From CAWAMD01 sp963783045 (GTDB taxonomy: Bacteria > Actinomycetota > Nitriliruptoria > Nitriliruptorales > Nitriliruptoraceae), in NCBI GenBank assembly GCA_963783045.1, contig CAWAMD010000009.1, positions 248,001-312,000 of the forward strand: a stretch of 64,000 bases of DNA, written 5' to 3'. Below the pieces are notes generated by a model. That model was not told the DNA's origin and did no database searches. It was given only the letters and a program-made list of their open reading frames with translations. Numbering within the stretch: the stretch's first letter is position 1; each line of letters opens with the position of its first letter. Positions 35,789 through 44,680 of the stretch are shown here, piece by piece. The position numbers were made by a program, and so were the translations under genes.

Positions 35789-37569
35789 TGCCGTCCCACG
35801 AGACCTCGGACGTGGTGGTGGTCGGCACCGGCTTCGGCGGCGCCATCCCCGGCTACTACCTCGCCGCCGGCGGGGCACAGGTCACGTTTCTCGAGCGCGG
35901 GCCGTACCTGAAGACGGAGGACTTCACCCACGACCTGCGGCTGGACACCTACACGCGGATCGTCGACCTGGTCCGCGGCGACGGCGCCGACGTGGTGGCC
36001 GGCAACTGTGTCGGCGGGTCGAGCGTCGTCTACTTCGCCGCCTCGCTGCGCGCCCCGTCGTTCGTCTTCGAGCGCCACGGGTCGACGGGACGACGACAGT
36101 GGCCGGCGTCGCTGACGCGGCGTGACCTCGACCCCTGGTACGACCGCGTCGAGGCGACCATCCCTGTCGCGGAGCAGACCTGGGACGACGTGCCGTATCC
36201 GGGCGGCGTGTGGGCGGCCGCCTGCGACCGGGCCGGCCATACCTGCAACCCGGTGCCCATGGCCGTCGACCTCGATCGGTGCACGAACTGCAACTGGATG
36301 CTGAACGGCTGCCGCTTCGGCGCGAAGCGATCCATGCTCCTGAACTACCTGCCCGCCGCCGAGGCCGCCGGCGCGACCATCCGCCCCCTCCACGAGGTCC
36401 AGGACATCGCGCCCGCGTCCACGCCGGGCTACCGCTACGCGATCCGCTACCACGTCGTCGACGCCGACGACTACCGGGTCGTCGTCGACAGCGGTGTCAT
36501 CGAGACGAAGCTCGTCATCATGGCGGCCGGGGCGATGGGGACGCCGGTCATCCTGCAGCGCTCCGCGTCGAGCCTGGGCAGCATGCCCGCCGGCGTGGGA
36601 AGGCACTTCTCGCCGAACGGTGACCGGGTCACGATGGCGCTGCTCGACGAGGAGCGGGTCGGGTCGCTGCTCGGGCTCGAACGCGAGCCCGGCGTCCCCT
36701 ACGACGCCTTCCCGATCGGCAAGCCCATCGGATCCATGAGCTACGACTTCCTCGACGCCGGGCGACCCGAGTTCTCACGGTTCGGGCTGCAGCAGATCTA
36801 CTTCCCGACGATCACGAACCTGCTCGCCGAGGACGGCGTCGACGGCGAGCCCGTCTGGTTCGGCCTCGACAAGCGCGACCTCACCGACCGCTGGCGGTCG
36901 TGGCTCACCGTGCTCGCGATGACCGAGGACGACAACGAGGGCGTGTTCGGGACACCGCCACCGACCGGCAACTTCGTCCGCGTGGCGTCGTCCGCGTCCC
37001 TCGGTCAGCTCACCTACCGGCCGACCGAGCACACGCAGCATGGCTTCGACACCTCCGACGAGGCCATCCGGCGGATCGTCGAGCAGGACGGGCTCGGCCG
37101 GCATCTGCTGTGGACGGAGTCGCCGGGTGTGTTCTCGGCGCACCCGCTGGCCTCCTGCCGGATCGGCGACGACCCGGCCACCTCCGCCTGCGACGACCGG
37201 CACGAGCTGCGGGGCCATCCCGGGATCTTCGTCACGGACGGGTCGTCGGTCCCGACCTCGCTGACGGTCAACCCGTCCCTGACGATCGCGGCGCTCGCCG
37301 AGCGCGCGACCGCGGACCTCGTCCGACGGGCTGCCGAGTACGGCCTCGATGTCACCCCGGGCGCCCCGCCGCCGGGTCAGGGGACCATGCCGGCGCCGTC
37401 GTCCCCGACCTCCTCCCCGACGCCCTCCCCGGCGCCGTCGCCCGACACGGGATCGGAGGGCGAGCGCCGGCTGCCGGCGACGGGTGGGGGCAGCGCCGTG
37501 GCCGGTGCCGCCGCCATCGCCGCGGCGGCGGCACTACGCGCCCGCACGGGACGACCGCGGCAGGACTGA
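35788..37569 (+). CDS. GMC-type FAD oxidoreductase with C-terminal LPATG anchor
   Basis: A 593-residue flavoenzyme. The dinucleotide loop VVVVGTGFGGAIPGYYLAAG is at residues 9-28; GGSSVVYFAASLRAP is the GMC FAD loop; RCTNCNWMLNGC carries three Cys in an unusual cluster; the active-site region has FSAHPLASCR and the final Asn-Pro in LTVNPSLTIAALAE. After a Pro/Ser/Thr linker comes LPATG at 562-566, an Ala-rich helix and basic end: a sortase signal. There is no N-terminal signal peptide, so export must depend on a partner, most likely the Tat protein just upstream. Oxidised substrate (alcohol, sterol or sugar) unknown. Confidence 0.88.
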   Translation: MPSHETSDVVVVGTGFGGAIPGYYLAAGGAQVTFLERGPYLKTEDFTHDLRLDTYTRIVDLVRGDGADVVAGNCVGGSSVVYFAASLRAPSFVFERHGSTGRRQWPASLTRRDLDPWYDRVEATIPVAEQTWDDVPYPGGVWAAACDRAGHTCNPVPMAVDLDRCTNCNWMLNGCRFGAKRSMLLNYLPAAEAAGATIRPLHEVQDIAPASTPGYRYAIRYHVVDADDYRVVVDSGVIETKLVIMAAGAMGTPVILQRSASSLGSMPAGVGRHFSPNGDRVTMALLDEERVGSLLGLEREPGVPYDAFPIGKPIGSMSYDFLDAGRPEFSRFGLQQIYFPTITNLLAEDGVDGEPVWFGLDKRDLTDRWRSWLTVLAMTEDDNEGVFGTPPPTGNFVRVASSASLGQLTYRPTEHTQHGFDTSDEAIRRIVEQDGLGRHLLWTESPGVFSAHPLASCRIGDDPATSACDDRHELRGHPGIFVTDGSSVPTSLTVNPSLTIAALAERATADLVRRAAEYGLDVTPGAPPPGQGTMPAPSSPTSSPTPSPAPSPDTGSEGERRLPATGGGSAVAGAAAIAAAAALRARTGRPRQD

Positions 37570-37640
37570 CCCGTCCGGCCGGCCGCCCATCCGTGGGTCG
37601 GCCGTTCCCGAATGCCGGATGAGGACATCGGAGGCCCGAC

Positions 37641-38150
37641 TTGGCACCACGATCCGTATCACGTCCCGTTCCGGGCGGCGCCACGCCACCCGAGTCCGTG
37701 TGGGACTATCCGCGCCCACCCGCGGTCCGCAGGTGCCGGGAGCGGACCGAGGTCGTCTTCGCCGGGGTCGTCGTCGCGTCGTCGCAGCGCGCCCTGCGGG
37801 TCCTCGAGACCAGCCACGCCCCCGTGTACTACCTGCCGGAGTCGGACGTGCGCACCGATCTGCTGGAGCGGGTCCCGCGGACCTCGGTGTGCGAATGGAA
37901 AGGGCTCGCCGTCTACTTCGACGTGCTCGTGGGCGAGATGCGTGCGCCCCACGCCGCGTGGTCGTATCCCGCACCCGCCTCCGGCTACGAGTCGATCGGG
38001 GGCGCCTTCGCCTTCTACGCCGACCGGATGGATCGCTGCACGGTGGACGGCGAAGTCGTGCGCCCCGTCGACGGCGGCTTCTACGGCGGCTGGATCACCT
38101 CCCGGGTGGCCGGTCCGTTCAAGGGCGGGCAGGGGACCGCCGGCTGGTGA
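37641..38150 (+). CDS. DUF427 family protein
   Basis: A 169-residue cytosolic protein. ESVWDYPRPPAV, VFAGVVVASSQRALRVLET, then PVYYLPESDVRTDLLER and CEWKGLAVYFDV match the DUF427 fold, a small beta barrel of unknown function. The family usually lies near metabolic genes without a constant partner. TTG 37641 follows GGAGG by about 7 nt and is the best start; no other in-frame start gives a complete domain. Confidence 0.85.
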   Translation: MAPRSVSRPVPGGATPPESVWDYPRPPAVRRCRERTEVVFAGVVVASSQRALRVLETSHAPVYYLPESDVRTDLLERVPRTSVCEWKGLAVYFDVLVGEMRAPHAAWSYPAPASGYESIGGAFAFYADRMDRCTVDGEVVRPVDGGFYGGWITSRVAGPFKGGQGTAGW

Positions 38151-38239
38151 TCCGGCGCCACCCGGCGGACGCTGTGGTTGCTGTCACGCGGGTACTAGGC
38201 TCGCCGGCGTGTCCCGCCCCCACCACGTCGAGGTCTGCT

Positions 38240-38554
38240 GTGAGCGTCGTACGGATCAACGCGTTGACCGTCCCCGAGGGCAAGGGCGAGGTGCTCGAGC
38301 AGCGCTTCGCCCAGCGCGCCGGCGAGGTCGAGAACATGCCCGGGTTCGAGTCCTTCGAGCTGCTGCGCCCGACGGATGGCTCGGGGCGCTACTTCGTCTA
38401 CACCCGCTGGAAGGACGAGGAGTCGTTCCAGGCCTGGGTGTCGAGCCAGCAGTTCGAGCGTGGCCACGCCGGCCAGTCCGGCGAGGGCGGCCCCGCGGCC
38501 AGCGGTGCCGATCTGCTGAGCTTCGACGTGGTCCTGCGGGCCGGGACGGCCTAG
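38240..38554 (+). CDS. MhuD/IsdG-like haem-degrading monooxygenase
   Basis: A 104-residue ferredoxin-fold ABM-domain protein. The order RINALTVPEGKG (Asn of the active site), RFAQRAGEVENMPGFESFEL, FQAWVSS (Trp) and ERGHAGQ (His ligand) matches mycobacterial MhuD closely, including the RPTDGSGRYFVYTRW segment. This predicts a homodimer that opens haem to release iron. A general ABM function is the alternative. GTG 38240 follows GAGG. Confidence 0.85.
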   Translation: MSVVRINALTVPEGKGEVLEQRFAQRAGEVENMPGFESFELLRPTDGSGRYFVYTRWKDEESFQAWVSSQQFERGHAGQSGEGGPAASGADLLSFDVVLRAGTA

Positions 38555-38595
38555 CCCCGACGGGGCGACGTGCGGGGCCTGCCTGGGGAGGCGTA

Positions 38596-38952
38596 GTGGC
38601 GCACATCCTGTATGCCGAGGACGAGGACGTTGTCGCGCAGATGGTCAGCTTCCATCTCGGCGAGGACGGCCACGAGGTCACGATCGTCAACGACGGCGAC
38701 GACGCCCGCCGGGCGCTCGCCGAGGGGGCCTTCGACGTCGTGCTGCTCGACGTGATGATGCCGGGAGTCGACGGGTTCGCGTTGTGCCGCGAAGCCGCCG
38801 CGTTGGAGCCCCGGCCGATCGTGCTGATCGTCAGCGCCCGCGGCACGCCGCAGGATGTCGCGGCGGGGAAGGAGGCGGGCGCCGACGGCTACGTCCTCAA
38901 GCCCTTCCACCCGAAGGAGCTCGCCGAGCGCATCGCCGAGTCGATCGGCTGA
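38596..38952 (+). CDS. Single-domain response regulator
   Basis: A 118-residue CheY-like receiver. The acidic pair is in YAEDEDVV, the phospho-Asp in LLDVMMPGVDG, the Thr/Ser in LIVSARG, and the Lys in YVLKPFHPKELAER. It has no output domain, so it must pass its signal by protein contact. The cognate kinase is not adjacent. GTG 38596 follows GGGGAGG. Confidence 0.92.
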   Translation: MAHILYAEDEDVVAQMVSFHLGEDGHEVTIVNDGDDARRALAEGAFDVVLLDVMMPGVDGFALCREAAALEPRPIVLIVSARGTPQDVAAGKEAGADGYVLKPFHPKELAERIAESIG

Positions 38953-38968
38953 CCGGCACGCCGACGGT

Positions 38969-40000
38969 TCAGGCCGTCGACGCCCCGGTGCGCTCCCAGC
39001 GGTCGACGGCGTCGACGAGGTCCCCTCGCACCGCCTCGTCGGTGAAGGCCGCCCGGGCGGCCCGGCGCTGCAGCGTGGCGAGATCTCCCCGGTCGAGGCC
39101 GACCAGACGGGCTGCATGCGCCAGCTCGTCGGTCAGGGAGGTTCCGAAGAACGGCGGGTCGTCGCTGTTCACGGTGACGGCGACGCCGGCCCGCCACAGT
39201 CGCGCGAGCGGGTGCGCGTCGAGGGATGGCACGACGCCGAGGACGACGTTCGAGGAGGGACAGACCTCGAGCACGACCTGCTCCTCCGCCAGCCGGGCGC
39301 ACAGGGCCGGGTCGTGGATCGCTGCCACGCCGTGGCCGATGCGGTCGGCGCCGAGATCGTCGAGGGCGGCCCGCACGTTGTCGGCGCTGCCGGTCTCGCC
39401 GGCGTGGACGGCCAGTCCGAGCCCGAGCTCGTCGGCCGCGTCCCGCAGCATCCGGAAGTCGCGCTCCGGGTAGGAACCCTCCACTCCGGACAGGCCGAGC
39501 GCGGCGATCGGCGCGTCGGCGTCCGCCACCAGCTCGATCGTCCCGGCTGCGTGGTCGGGGCCGAGGTCGCGAACGGCGTCCACGATGAGCCGCACCTGCG
39601 TGTCGGCCACGCTCGCGAACCCCTCGCGCAGGGCCTGCCACATCGCCGCCGGCTCCATGCCCTCGTCGACGTGCCGCTTGGCGGTGAACGTCACCTCGCT
39701 GTAGCGCACGCCCTGGTCGACCTGCTGCTGGGCGAAGGCGGCGGCGACCGTCCGCAGGTCCTCGGGGGCGCGGACCTGGCTGCTCACGGCCACGAACGTG
39801 CGCACGAAGTGGGGGAAGTCGTCGAAGCGGTGCGGATAGTCACCGTCGACCAGCGGAAGGACGTGGCCCGGGTCCTCGCCGTGGCGCCGGGCGAGCGCCG
39901 CAGCCGTGTCGGCACGGATCGTGCCCTCGAGATGGACGTGCAGCTCGACCTTCGGCAGCGCCGCGAGGTCGGCCGGGGTCGGGGCGCCGGCGCCGCTCAC
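38969..40000 (-). CDS. Adenosine deaminase family enzyme
   Basis: A 343-residue metal-dependent amidohydrolase. LPKVELHVHLEGT has the two Zn-binding His, GLAVHAGETG the catalytic His-Glu, IGHGVAA a further ligand, and TVNSDDPPFFGTSLTDEL the Asp pair. It would deaminate adenosine or a related purine (adenine or aminodeoxyfutalosine are possible). GTG 40000 overlaps the LLM oxidoreductase stop (GTGA), so both are co-translated, though no shared pathway is obvious. Confidence 0.9.
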   Translation of the reverse strand: MSGAGAPTPADLAALPKVELHVHLEGTIRADTAAALARRHGEDPGHVLPLVDGDYPHRFDDFPHFVRTFVAVSSQVRAPEDLRTVAAAFAQQQVDQGVRYSEVTFTAKRHVDEGMEPAAMWQALREGFASVADTQVRLIVDAVRDLGPDHAAGTIELVADADAPIAALGLSGVEGSYPERDFRMLRDAADELGLGLAVHAGETGSADNVRAALDDLGADRIGHGVAAIHDPALCARLAEEQVVLEVCPSSNVVLGVVPSLDAHPLARLWRAGVAVTVNSDDPPFFGTSLTDELAHAARLVGLDRGDLATLQRRAARAAFTDEAVRGDLVDAVDRWERTGASTA

Positions 40001-41001
40001 GCGTGCGTGTCCCGGCCGACGGCCGCCATCAGCACCCGTTCCGCGCCCTCGGTGCCCTCCACGGCGAGCGGCCCCACACCGGGCAGGGTGGCGCCCGCCG
40101 CCGCGTACTCGTCGAGCACCGACCGGATGCGGTCCGCGTCGCCGATGGCGGCGAGCGAGTCGATCATGGCCGCCGACATCCCGGCCTTGGCGCGCTCGAC
40201 GTCCCCGGCGGCCATGCCCGCGTCGAAGGCGTCGAGGTCGTCGCCGAAGCCGGAGTCGGACAGCATGGAGCGGTAGAACGGCAGGGAGAGGTAGGTGACG
40301 AGCTGCCGGCGGAGCGCGGCGTAGGCGGGCTCGGGGTCGTCCGTGAGCGCGCAGGTGATCGCCGGCACGATCTCGAGCTCCTCGGGCGAGCGTCCGGCAC
40401 GTCGCGCGCCCTCGGCCACGTTCGGGACGACGACCTGGCGGATGTAATCGGCGTTGCACAGCCACAGCATGACGCCGTCGGCGAGCTCGCCGGCGAGCTG
40501 GAGCATCTTCGGGCCCAGCGCCGCCACGTAGATCGGAAGGTCGGCGCGGGGCGTGAAGCCCCGGAACGAGAAGCCGGCGACCTGGACGTAGTCGCCGTCG
40601 AGCTCGGCCGATCCGGTCGTGAACAGCGACCGCAGGACCGTCAGGGTCTCGCGCATGGCCGTCAGCGGACTGTCCGGGAACGGGCGCCCGTGCCAGCCCT
40701 CGATCGTCGGCCGGTGGCTCGTGCCGACGCCGAGGACGAGCCGGCCGTCGATCAGCTCGTCCACGGTGGCGGCGAGCTGTCCGAGGGCGACGGGTGACAT
40801 GTGGAGCATCGGGTAGACGCCTGTCCCGAGCCCGATCCGGGAGGTGGCCTGGCCGTAGGCCACCAGGGTGGCGAGCCCGTCCCGACCGGCGATGTGGTTG
40901 TCGAAGACGGTGGTGAAGCCGAGCGTGTCGGCGAGTCCGGCGAGGGTCTGGCTGCGCTGCAGCGAGGAACCGGGGGTGATGAAGGCCGCCAGGCGTGGCA
41001 C
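39997..41001 (-). CDS. LLM-class F420-dependent oxidoreductase-like protein
   Basis: A 334-residue luciferase-fold flavin/F420 enzyme. TVFDNHIAGRDGLATL, IGLGTGVYPM, HMSPVALGQLAATVDEL, GRLVLGVGTSHRP and IYVAALGPKMLQLAGELADG are the standard family blocks. GTG 41001 follows GGAGAG. Substrate unknown. Use of F420 is inferred from its subfamily and fits an actinobacterium. Confidence 0.88.
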   Translation of the reverse strand: MPRLAAFITPGSSLQRSQTLAGLADTLGFTTVFDNHIAGRDGLATLVAYGQATSRIGLGTGVYPMLHMSPVALGQLAATVDELIDGRLVLGVGTSHRPTIEGWHGRPFPDSPLTAMRETLTVLRSLFTTGSAELDGDYVQVAGFSFRGFTPRADLPIYVAALGPKMLQLAGELADGVMLWLCNADYIRQVVVPNVAEGARRAGRSPEELEIVPAITCALTDDPEPAYAALRRQLVTYLSLPFYRSMLSDSGFGDDLDAFDAGMAAGDVERAKAGMSAAMIDSLAAIGDADRIRSVLDEYAAAGATLPGVGPLAVEGTEGAERVLMAAVGRDTHA

Positions 41002-41065
41002 TGGTCTCTCTCCGTCTCCGTGGGGGCGTACGGGACGGGCCCGAGCCTAGGCGGCCGGTGGCGGG

Positions 41066-41218
41066 TCAGCTCGTGGCGGCCACGTCGTCGCGCAGCGCCG
41101 ACTCGCGTTCGGGGGAGCGACCCCGGCGGGCGTCGAGCGCGTCGAGCACCGGGATCAGGACGCCGGTGGCGGCGGTCGCGATCGCGAGCACGGCCAGGAC
41201 GATCATGAGCTGGTTCAT
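41066..41218 (-). CDS. Small single-helix membrane protein
   Basis: A 50-residue protein: MNQLMIVLAVLAIATAATG forms one membrane helix and a charged tail (DARRGRSPERESALRDD) follows. GAGGAAG precedes the ATG at good spacing, and codon use fits the window. No family recognised. It lies alone upstream of the LLM/adenosine deaminase pair on the same strand and might be its leader gene. Confidence 0.6.
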   Translation of the reverse strand: MNQLMIVLAVLAIATAATGVLIPVLDALDARRGRSPERESALRDDVAATS

Positions 41219-41660
41219 GGGGCTTCCTCGGGTCCGTGGTGAGTCACGACCCTACGACGGATGACGCTGGGTAGTACGTGATCACTCTGGGCTATGTGCC
41301 GGGGGTCGGTCGGCCCCCGCCGTTCGGCCTTGCGGCCGCCTCTGTCTGCATGACGGGGCTGTGGGCCCTCTGGTTGCCTCCTGCCACCCTGCGTCCCGGT
41401 TTCGTGCGCTGGACGCCCGGTCGTCGTCGTCAGGCGGCTGCGGCCGACGCCGCGTCGTGCGACGACGCATCCTGTGCTGCACCACGCGTCGGTCGAGCGG
41501 GCCACCGCGGGGGGAACCCGGTGAGCGGGCGCCCAAGGAGGGGTGGGCGCCCGCTCATCGCCCTCGAGCCGGATGCGGTCGCCGTGGCTTGTCCCGCGGG
41601 GATGCGCACCCCCGGCCGGTCGGTAGCATCGCCCCAACCGACGCCGAGGAGCCCCGCCGC
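41219..41660. other. Intergenic region upstream of prfB with a strong hairpin
   Basis: No convincing gene in this 442-bp gap. A perfect 14-bp inverted repeat (41522-41535 with 41544-41557) encloses AGGAGGGG. It could be a terminator or a regulatory stem-loop in the prfB leader, which starts about 100 bp downstream. Confidence 0.6.
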
Positions 41661-42778
41661 ATGCCCGAGAACCACGCCGACGACCTCGCCGCGCAGCGGC
41701 GCCGCGTGGAGCACGTCCGGAGCTATCTTTGACGTCGATGCGAAACGGGCGCGGCTGACCGAGCTCCAGCAGCAGGCGGCGGCCCCCGACCTCTGGAACG
41801 ACACCGAGCACGCGCGCAAGGTCACGACCGAGCTGTCGCGGGTCGAGGCGGATCTGCGTCGCTACGACGAGCTCAACGACCGGCTCGACGACCTCAACGT
41901 CCTCAACGAGCTCGCGCAGGAGGAGGACGAGGAGAGCGCCGCCGCGGAGGTCGCCAAGGGCCTCGAGGAGGTGCGTGCCGCCGTCGACAAGCTCGAGGTG
42001 GCCACGCTGCTGTCGGGTGAGCACGACAGCTCCGACGCGATCGTCTCCGTCCACGCCGGTGAGGGCGGCGTCGACGCCATGGACTGGGCGCAGATGCTGC
42101 AGCGCATGTACCTGCGCTGGGCCGAGTCCCGGGGCTTCGACGCCGAGGTCTACGACGAGACGTTCGGCGAGGAGGCCGGGCTGAAGTCGACCACCTTCGA
42201 GGTGCGCGGCCCCGACGCCTACGGGCTGCTGTCGATGGAGCACGGCGTCCACCGGCTCGTGCGGATCTCGCCGTTCGACTCGAACGCCCGGCGCCAGAAC
42301 GTCCTTTGCGCTCGTGGACGTGGTCCCGGTGCTGCCCGAGCTCGACGACGAGGTGGACGTGCCGGACGAGGAGATCCGGATCAACGTCTACCGGTCCTCG
42401 GGCCCGGGCGGGCAGAGCGTGAACACGACCGACTCGGCGGTGCGGATCACCCACCTGCCGACCGGGATCGTGGTCTCCTGCCAGAACGAGAAGTCCCAGC
42501 ACCAGAACCGGGCCGTGGCCATGCGGATTCTGAAGGCCCGGCTGGCGGAGCTGGAGCGGGTCAAGCGTCAGGAGCAGCTCGACGAGCTGCGCGGTGGCGC
42601 GCAGAACGTGGGGTTCGGCTCCCAGATCCGCAGCTATGTCCTGCACCCCTACCAGATGGTGAAGGATCTCCGCACCGACGTGGAGATCGGCAACCCGCAG
42701 TCGGTGCTCGACGGGGATCTCGACGAGCTCATCGAGGCGGAGCTGCGGCGTCGCGCCGAAGGGCGCGCAACCGGATGA
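41661..42778 (+). CDS. prfB: Peptide chain release factor 2 (programmed frameshift plus a suspected sequencing indel)
   Basis: Release factor for UGA/UAA. The first 23 codons end CTT TGA (stop 41730-41732); a +1 shift continues as [11 protein letters not shown]. Domain 2 has the UGA-reading SPF in [13 protein letters not shown], and domain 3 the catalytic GGQ in [17 protein letters not shown]. Between these the frame breaks again at AA 42298-42299: with one A removed the protein reads on as [12 protein letters not shown], exactly as in homologues. The gene is essential, so this second break is almost surely an assembly error. It heads the prfB-ftsE-ftsX-smpB synteny typical of actinobacteria. 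Confidence 0.9.
41719..41733 (+). promoter_or_regulatory. prfB: prfB programmed +1 frameshift site
   Basis: GGAG (41719-41722) acts as internal Shine-Dalgarno-like element four bases before CTT TGA C (41727-41733). The in-frame UGA lets RF2 control its own synthesis: low RF2 allows the slip at CUU. The slippery core is identical to the E. coli one; the upstream SD-like element is weaker. Confidence 0.88.
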
Positions 42779-42831
42779 GGGCGGAAGGGCGCGCAACCGG
42801 ATGAGGGCGGAAGGGCGCGCAACCGGATGAG
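42758..42831. repeat. Three tandem 26-bp copies across the prfB stop
   Basis: Two full 26-bp copies (42758-42783, 42784-42809) and a 22-bp third (42810-42831). The first copy holds the last prfB codons and the TGA; every copy repeats the same ending, so it is a duplicated gene 3' end. Confidence 0.9.
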
Positions 42832-42842
42832 CGCCCCGACCC

Positions 42843-42894
42843 GATCGACGGACCCCGTTCTGCCGGCATGCCGATGAAACAGGGTCCGTCGATC
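42843..42894 (+). terminator. Two-level hairpin after prfB
   Basis: Outer arms GATCGACGGACCC (42843-42855) and its complement (42882-42894); the loop carries a second perfect palindrome CGGCATGCCG (42864-42873). Suits a terminator separating prfB from ftsE. Confidence 0.65.
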
Positions 42895-43006
42895 CGGCCG
42901 CGGGGGGTCGTTCTGGGCGTCAGGGGGGCAGTGCTACCCTCCGGTCGTCGCCGCCGCCCCGCGTGGGGCGTTCTGCGTGCGTCCCCCGTCGACGCTCGAG
43001 TCGCAC

Positions 43007-43705
43007 GTGATCACTCTCCGAAACGTCACGAAAACCTACAAGAGGGGCGAGAAGGGCGAGGTCATCGCCCTCGCGGACGTGACTCTCGAGGTCGGGAAGG
43101 GTGAGTTCGTCTTCGTCGTCGGCCCGTCGGGATCCGGCAAGTCGACGATGATGAAGCTGCTGACCCGTGAGGCGCTCCCGGACACGGGCGAGATCTACGT
43201 GTCCGGCAAGAACCTGCGGACCCTGAAGTCGTGGAAGGTGCCGCTGCTCCGCCGCGAGATCGGGTACGTGTTCCAGGACTTCAAGCTCCTGCCCGGCAAG
43301 AGCGTGGCCGAGAACGTCGCCTTCGCCATGGAGGTGATCGGCAAGCCGCGCGCTGCCATCACGCGGCGGGTCCCGGAGGTGCTCGATCTCGTGGGGCTCG
43401 AGGCGAAGACCGATGCCATGCCGCACGAGCTCTCGGGCGGTGAGCAGCAGCGCGTCTCGATCGCCCGGGCCTTCGTGAACGGTCCCCGCATCATGCTGTG
43501 CGATGAGCCGACGGGGAACCTCGACCCTTCGACATCGGTGGGCATCATGAAGCTGCTCGACCGGATCAACCGCACGGGAACGACCGTGCTCATGGCCACC
43601 CATGACCAGCACATCGTCGACTCGATGCGGCGGCGCGTCGTCGAGCTCGAGAACGGCACGATCGTCCGCGACCAGTCGCGTGGCGTCTACGGCTACGCCG
43701 GCTGA
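43007..43705 (+). CDS. ftsE: Cell division ABC transporter ATP-binding protein FtsE
   Basis: A 232-residue ABC ATPase. [15 protein letters not shown] is Walker [15 protein letters not shown] the Q-loop with the FtsE-typical [22 protein letters not shown] the signature and [14 protein letters not shown]alker B. With FtsX it controls peptidoglycan hydrolases at the septum from the inner face of the membrane. GTG 43007 begins the domain directly. Confidence 0.95.
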   Translation: MITLRNVTKTYKRGEKGEVIALADVTLEVGKGEFVFVVGPSGSGKSTMMKLLTREALPDTGEIYVSGKNLRTLKSWKVPLLRREIGYVFQDFKLLPGKSVAENVAFAMEVIGKPRAAITRRVPEVLDLVGLEAKTDAMPHELSGGEQQRVSIARAFVNGPRIMLCDEPTGNLDPSTSVGIMKLLDRINRTGTTVLMATHDQHIVDSMRRRVVELENGTIVRDQSRGVYGYAG

Positions 43706-43774
43706 GCCAGCCCGTCAGGCCCGCGGCCGAGGTGCCGCGCGGTCGCCCTCCTGAAGATCTCCGAAGGCTCCCAC

Positions 43775-44668
43775 ATGTCCGCCAGGTGGCGCTACATCCT
43801 CCACGAAGCCGGCATCGGGCTACGGCGCAACCTCATGATGACCGTCGCGGTCGTTCTGAGCGTGGCGGTGTCGCTGACCCTGCTCGGAGCCGCGCTGCTG
43901 TTGAGCGACCAGGTCGACCTCGCCGCCGGGGTCTGGACGGGGAAGATCGAGGTGTCGATCTTCCTGTGCGACGGCCGGGACTGCCCGGCGATCACGCCCG
44001 AGCAGCGCAGCGAGCTGCAGAGCAAGCTCGAGTCCGAGCCGGTCGTGCAGAAGGTCTACTACGAGTCCAAGGCCGAGGCGTACCAGCGCTTCAAGGAGCA
44101 GTTCAAGGACCAGCCCGACCTCGTCGAGACGGTCACGCCCGACGCGCTGCCCGCCTCCTTCCGTGTGAAGCTGAAGGATCCGAACCAGTTCGCGGTCATC
44201 AAGGACCGCTTCCAGGCGTACCCGGGCGTCGAGGACATCGTCGACCAGCGGGCCATCCTCAAGGAGTTCCTGCGCTTCGCGAGCGTGATCCGGCGCAGCG
44301 CCCTCGGGGTCGCCATCATCCAGCTGATCGCGGCCAGCGTGCTCATCGCGAACACGATCCGGGTCGCCGCCTACGCCCGTCGTGAGCAGACCTCGATCAT
44401 GAAGCTGGTGGGCGCCTCGAACTGGTACATCCGGCTGCCCTTCGTCCTCGAAGGCGTGATCGCCGGGGCGCTGGGTGCGCTCGTGTCGTGGGGCCTGCTG
44501 CTCGCCGTCGTCCCGCAGATCACCGACTCGCTGCGGCACGACATCAGCTTCATCGCCTTCATCGGGATGCAGGAGGCGATCGGTGTCGGGCCGGCGCTGT
44601 TCGCGACCGGTATCGGCATCGCGGCGGTGTCCTCCCTCATCGCGCTGCGTCGCTTCCTCGACGTGTAG
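43775..44668 (+). CDS. ftsX: Cell division protein FtsX
   Basis: A 297-residue FtsX: an N-terminal cytoplasmic stretch and helix (RRNLMMTVAVVLSVAVSLTL), a large extracytoplasmic domain, and three C-terminal helices with the MacB-FtsX motif QTSIMKLVGASNWYIRLPF. The outer domain has a Cys pair (FLCDGRDCP) that could form a disulfide. It couples FtsE ATP hydrolysis to an outside hydrolase. No NlpC/P60 or CHAP hydrolase lies beside it; a lipoprotein gene follows at 12 bp instead. Confidence 0.94.
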   Translation: MSARWRYILHEAGIGLRRNLMMTVAVVLSVAVSLTLLGAALLLSDQVDLAAGVWTGKIEVSIFLCDGRDCPAITPEQRSELQSKLESEPVVQKVYYESKAEAYQRFKEQFKDQPDLVETVTPDALPASFRVKLKDPNQFAVIKDRFQAYPGVEDIVDQRAILKEFLRFASVIRRSALGVAIIQLIAASVLIANTIRVAAYARREQTSIMKLVGASNWYIRLPFVLEGVIAGALGALVSWGLLLAVVPQITDSLRHDISFIAFIGMQEAIGVGPALFATGIGIAAVSSLIALRRFLDV

Positions 44669-44680
44669 GAAGGACCACCC

